Below are positions 61,501 through 64,000 of a DNA stretch of 64,000 nt, in pieces. The stretch's first letter is position 1. Each line of letters opens with the position of its first letter. This DNA is from Cymodocea nodosa. Lineage: Eukaryota > Streptophyta > Magnoliopsida > Alismatales > Cymodoceaceae. The notes under the pieces were generated by a model, which made no database searches, had not been told where the DNA came from, and worked only from the letters and a program-made list of their open reading frames with translations. The translations under genes and the position numbers were made by a program. The stretch lies in NCBI GenBank assembly GCA_036874045.1, contig JAZBRI010000011.1:12716501-12780500 (forward strand), in the 5' to 3' direction.

Positions 61501-62027
61501 TGCACGGACCATGATTTGTATGATAATATATATGAATGTTATCCATCTACCAAATATTCAAATAGGTCTTTTTGGCACCACTATCATTTTCAAAAGAGAA
61601 CGATGTTCTTTCTTTCTCTTTTTTTTTTTTTAAGTTCAATCCATCTGGAATGTTCATATGGTGACGGTCTGTCTCTTTTCATTCCAAATTTTATAATCTA
61701 ATTGCAGAATATTATAATTCTTACGTAGGTCATATGCGGGCAATGGAGAGAGAATGAAAAGGCATTTTCATTTAGGGGAGACACAAGCTGGCTTGGCTTT
61801 AGCAAGGTCTGTTCTTGTTCCTGTTATCCCATATCCCGGGGTTTTATTTATGGTGTTAGTTTGAAGAATCAGCTGCTACTTAACTACCTCTATCTATCTT
61901 TGCCCCAGACATTGACATTCTTTATTTATTACTTCGATGTCTGTAGTGTCAAAATGCTGATATTCTTGGTGGATGGTGCGAGTCTGGCAGCATATTTGTT
62001 GTCGAAGTCGTGAAGCAGTGGGAATGA
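49575..62027 (+). CDS. WD40-like repeat protein, 13 exons
   Basis: Exons 49575-49673, 49782-49847, 51092-51157, 52909-52975, 54251-54328, 55969-56060, 58660-58733, 60544-60634, 60729-60886, 61075-61117, 61287-61352, 61729-61806 and 61947-62027 join in frame to 352 residues. WD-type blades are visible as VYVASGCRVYKIE, FCKTIDLYDQDIHLQSL, VIAVGEGSQLSIWDLRMKE, ATGGSDRTVTVYDPRR and SSIDSDYIFVHGLDYEVICGQW; GDTSWLGFS and GSIFVVEVV close the protein. Other conserved-looking blocks are RCPHRSEIQTIVLA and YSILGTVDSFGHLIVSRLE. I do not know the precise family name; such propellers are binding platforms. Exon 2 ends GAG|GCAACC, so intron 2 seems to begin with GC. The short exons sit among very long introns filled with repeats (SINE, RTE, copia, tandem duplication). 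Exon 1 start and exon 4 start are the least certain. Confidence 0.85.
50040..50520. repeat. Diverged repeat with CCTAGG-type ends in WD40 intron 2
   Basis: Starts near CGTGCCATAGTTATTAAG and CAAGGCACTATAATGTGCC, and ends near GATGCCTAGGCGGCGCTTAG, with an AT-rich interior. A similar arrangement occurs at 59815-60300. It may be a decayed non-autonomous element; no clean ends or target site are visible. Confidence 0.35.
50736..50800 (-). mobile_element. 3' tail fragment of an RTE-type LINE
   Basis: The plus strand reads ACAACAACAATAACAAC, then AAACCAAGCTATAATCTCAC, then TACATGGGGTCGGCCAAATG, the inverse of the (TTG)n-ended 3' tail shared by plant RTE LINEs, as recalled. Only about 65 bp remain, inside WD40 intron 2. 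Confidence 0.6.
53310..53455 (+). mobile_element. Plant SINE, Au-like, in WD40 intron 4
   Basis: The order TGATCTAGAAGTTATGGGTT (B-box region), TGAATTCCAGTAAACAACCTC, GAGGTAGGATTGCATA, ATTGGACCCTCCC and GTCTTGTGCTCTAGGCTTGC matches the tail half of Au-type SINEs. It is more complete at the 3' side than the copy at 30430-30590 and lies in the sense direction of the host gene. Confidence 0.7.
56790..58200. repeat. Tandem pair of diverged copies of a roughly 650-700-bp repeat in WD40 intron 6
   Basis: Copy A (about 56790-57440) and copy B (about 57480-58200) share in the same order a CTCTCC/TTCTC-rich tract, ACATGCTTTCT, GATTTCCT(A/G)TAGA(T/C)GATG, TTGGGCTTG(A/G)GTTG, GACCTAGGGAGA, a GGCTTGACA block, AGGCATCAATGGCCTA and GGCTATT(A/G)GTGGTTG. 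Both are followed by ATATATAGAGA(C/T)TAC(A/G)AG-like ends. No coding frame persists. Origin unknown; the ends recall non-coding parts of plant retroelements. Confidence 0.7.
59279..59710 (+). pseudogene. Ty1/copia RNase H remnant in WD40 intron 7
   Basis: The frame at 59279-59626 carries the copia RNase H core: AYSDAKWTDC, GGYAIFIGDNLISWASYKQ, AHSPTKLEYKTIAN, LLHVRHLLPS, WCGNLSTTFLFANPVFHA and HIKVNYHFV, then a stop where the intact family continues. Similarity fades after about 59710. The rest of the element is not seen nearby, so it is an old, truncated copy in the same orientation as the host gene. Confidence 0.85.
59815..60300. repeat. Diverged repeat with CCTAGG-type ends in WD40 intron 7
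   Basis: Begins near CACCCAAGTTTATTAAGG, GTGCCTAGGTGGTAGCC, and ends near TGGCTAGGTGTCCACTTTAA, with an AT-rich middle. It parallels the segment at 50040-50520. Whether both are copies of one element needs an alignment. Confidence 0.35.
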
Positions 62028-62619
62028 AATTGCACAAATGCTATTCTGATACTTCATGGATACACATGGAGGTTTCATCAAATTATACGTATTCAAGGAA
62101 CAGAGATAAAATATTAGTTAGAAAACACCAGTTAATTATCCACAGATGTTCTTTGTATGCATCTCGTTACGCTAATTGCTAATGTCGTTCAGTTTTTTGA
62201 GATGTACGTCAAATTCACTAGAATGCGACAGAATGTGAAGTCATCCACGTGGAAGCCTGCAATCTTATTCCGCCGGATGTCATGGGTGACAATTGTCAAG
62301 TTGACTGACCAAGATTGCAAGAAGAGCTGGTAGGTGAGTTTTGGTAAAATGCATATTAATTGTTAATGTATTATTATCTCTTTATCTTTACGTGATGAGC
62401 ATGTGTTGGTTTCTTGTATATGTAAACCTCTTGCATTTGTTTTGAAGATTAATCAATGAGACTGACTTTTCCACCCTATGTTTTTTTATTCTCTTAGTTT
62501 TTAATTTGGCATTGAGTGACGATCTTCCCTTTCCACTACATCAGCTTCCTTTTTGAGACTGATCCCCTTTTTGTTGGTGATTTCGCTGCTTCCCGTATCA
62601 GCTCCCTTTTTGATGATCT
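62028..62619. other. 3' flank of the WD40 gene
   Basis: Follows the TGA at 62025-62027 and probably includes the 3' UTR. AT-rich, with no gene or clear repeat. Confidence 0.6.
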
Positions 62620-63470
62620 TTCTATTTGAGATTAAGAAGGTGATTTCTCAGTTGACGCAAGATTACATGTCTGTAGTCACCTATTAAAAGGATATTGGGA
62701 CGAGCTCTTTTACCTTTGATGCATCTTCCTAGCTATAGTTGTGGTGAAATGAAGGTGTATGTGGAGCTGGAACAAGAGAGCAAGGTAATACAATTTCTTA
62801 TGGGGTTGAACGAAAATTGCCCACCTAATAGAGGGTAAATGTTGATGGTGGGTTTGCCACCGAATCTTGTCAAAACCTACTCCCTAATCTCTGCAAAAAG
62901 AAAAGTGAAGAGGAGTAAGGCAAGAAAGAACCACGGCTGCGTCATGTGTGTTCATGGTGGAGAAAATTCCCCCTCAAAAAACCTTTGTTTGGAAAGGGAA
63001 GGGGGCAATCTCTCAAGAATGGACAGAGTCAGGAGAAGGAAGAAATAAAGCGTGCTCACATTGTGAAGGAACGAGGCATGGCGTTTTACATATGCTTTTA
63101 GGTCATTGAGGTTCCACCATGACACAAGTTGCATAAGTTGACCTTGTGAACCTGAGCAAGGATTAAAAGCTTAAGAATCGAACAACAAATGGAGCAACTT
63201 GAAGCCTGCAATGATAATGCAACCCATTAACAAATATGCTACGTCACCATTGGCGAGCATGGTAGGTATTGACTTTCTCATGTCCTCCTTGAATTCCTTT
63301 ATTGATACTAGTATTTCGATAACGGATACAAGAACTACTAATCATATGTGTGAGCTTCGAAACAATCTTGTCTTTCCTCCCAATGGCAGTTTTGTGCCTG
63401 TAAAAGTTTTCGGATTTGTTAAGAAAAATGGTGACATAAATTTACATGACGTGCTACATGTGCCTTAGCT
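62620..63470 (+). pseudogene. Ty1/copia gag and protease-region remnant
   Basis: Pieces in frame-shifting order match copia Gag and the start of Pol: EIKKVISQLTQDYMSVVTY, then ESKVIQFLMGLNENCPPNRG and VGLPPNLVKTYSLIS (the capsid-like UBN2 region), a damaged zinc knuckle (CSHCEGTRHG without its last cysteine), and TDTRTTNHMC with PVKVFGFVKKNGDINLHDVL from the protease region. The DTG protease motif is DTR here. Stops and frameshifts occur throughout, so it is not functional. No LTR is recognised in the window. Confidence 0.75.
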
Positions 63471-64000
63471 TTAGATTAACAAAGAGAGTATGGTTGTATG
63501 TGACCTTTTCTCCTAATTCACGCCCTCTGTGTGAGGGTAATTGGGCAAGCTGAGCTTCTTGATGACCTTTATATTCTTGATGCTTAAGAAGATTTTCCAA
63601 TAAATGAAATAAAAAACAAACAGATGATATGGGTATTTTAGTCAACTTCTTGGAGAATCTATCATAGGAAACTCATGTACAGAAGAATAATTAACAGTGT
63701 TAAAATTTCAAGGAGGGAAAGTAGAAAAATTTCTAGCTGGCGTAGGTTTGCATCAAGGAATCTTTCTCTAACCTCTCTTTCTTGTTTCGTCAAGGAATCA
63801 TCAAAATGGTGGTTGTGCCACTGGATCGGTGGTCTTTCGCTGTACTCTTCACCATTTTAGCGAGTCGTATTCTTTTCCGCTTCTCGACGACAACTGGAAG
63901 TTGCTGTGCATGCATTATTTAAACATTACAAAAATGTGAAATCTGACCTTAGGCTGCTGCATAGGAAATTATGGTCGGTGTAAGAGTCTTCACAGGAAAA
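63471..64000. other. Right edge of window, no feature seen
   Basis: Mixed-composition DNA after the copia remnant. Short frames on both strands have no family signature. It may contain more decayed retroelement sequence, but nothing recognisable. Confidence 0.5.

Overview
The window is nuclear DNA from a flowering plant. The evidence is spliced genes with canonical plant introns (mostly GT-AG), plant gene families (U-box/ARM E3 ligase, trihelix factor, plant-type NEK kinase, plant LRAT-domain protein), a uricase ending in a peroxisomal SKM tripeptide, AT-rich intergenic DNA, and plant transposons (PIF/Harbinger, Ty1/copia, a Ty3-type LTR, SINEs, MITEs). GC-rich first exons next to very AT-rich spacers suggest a monocot, but this is only an impression; I could not search a database.

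Layout. 1-4653: right part of a PIF/Harbinger DNA transposon (Myb/SANT-like ORF1, DDE transposase ORF2, an array of perfect 36-bp palindromes, 3' terminal repeat, TAA target site). 6708-8522: probable solo LTR. 8791-17030 (-): 14-exon NIMA-related kinase of the plant NEK5/6 type. 21511-24541 (+): Nudix hydrolase with an organelle-type leader. 26175-28601 (-): uricase. 29332-32690 (-): LRAT-domain protein. 36548-37870 (-): intronless U-box/ARM E3 ligase of the PUB22/23/24 type. 41125-41777: decayed second Harbinger transposase. 45214-46545 (+): trihelix factor with an upstream ORF overlapping its start. 48461-49110 (+): small acidic protein with an MGGC acylation motif. 49575-62027 (+): 13-exon WD40-like protein whose introns hold SINE, RTE, copia and tandem-repeat debris. 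62620-63470 (+): copia gag/protease remnant.

The genes are unrelated housekeeping, signalling and regulatory loci in ordinary eukaryotic order; I see no operon or metabolic cluster. Exon boundaries were assembled by hand from splice signals, phase and family conservation. Every junction listed keeps frame, and total protein lengths fit the families where I know the usual length.

The most unusual structures are the palindrome array inside the Harbinger element, two introns that appear to start with GC instead of GT (uricase and WD40 genes), a 78-nt intron-like segment in the kinase that is open in frame, and the upstream ORF of the trihelix gene. I did not find a convincing undescribed multi-gene system.
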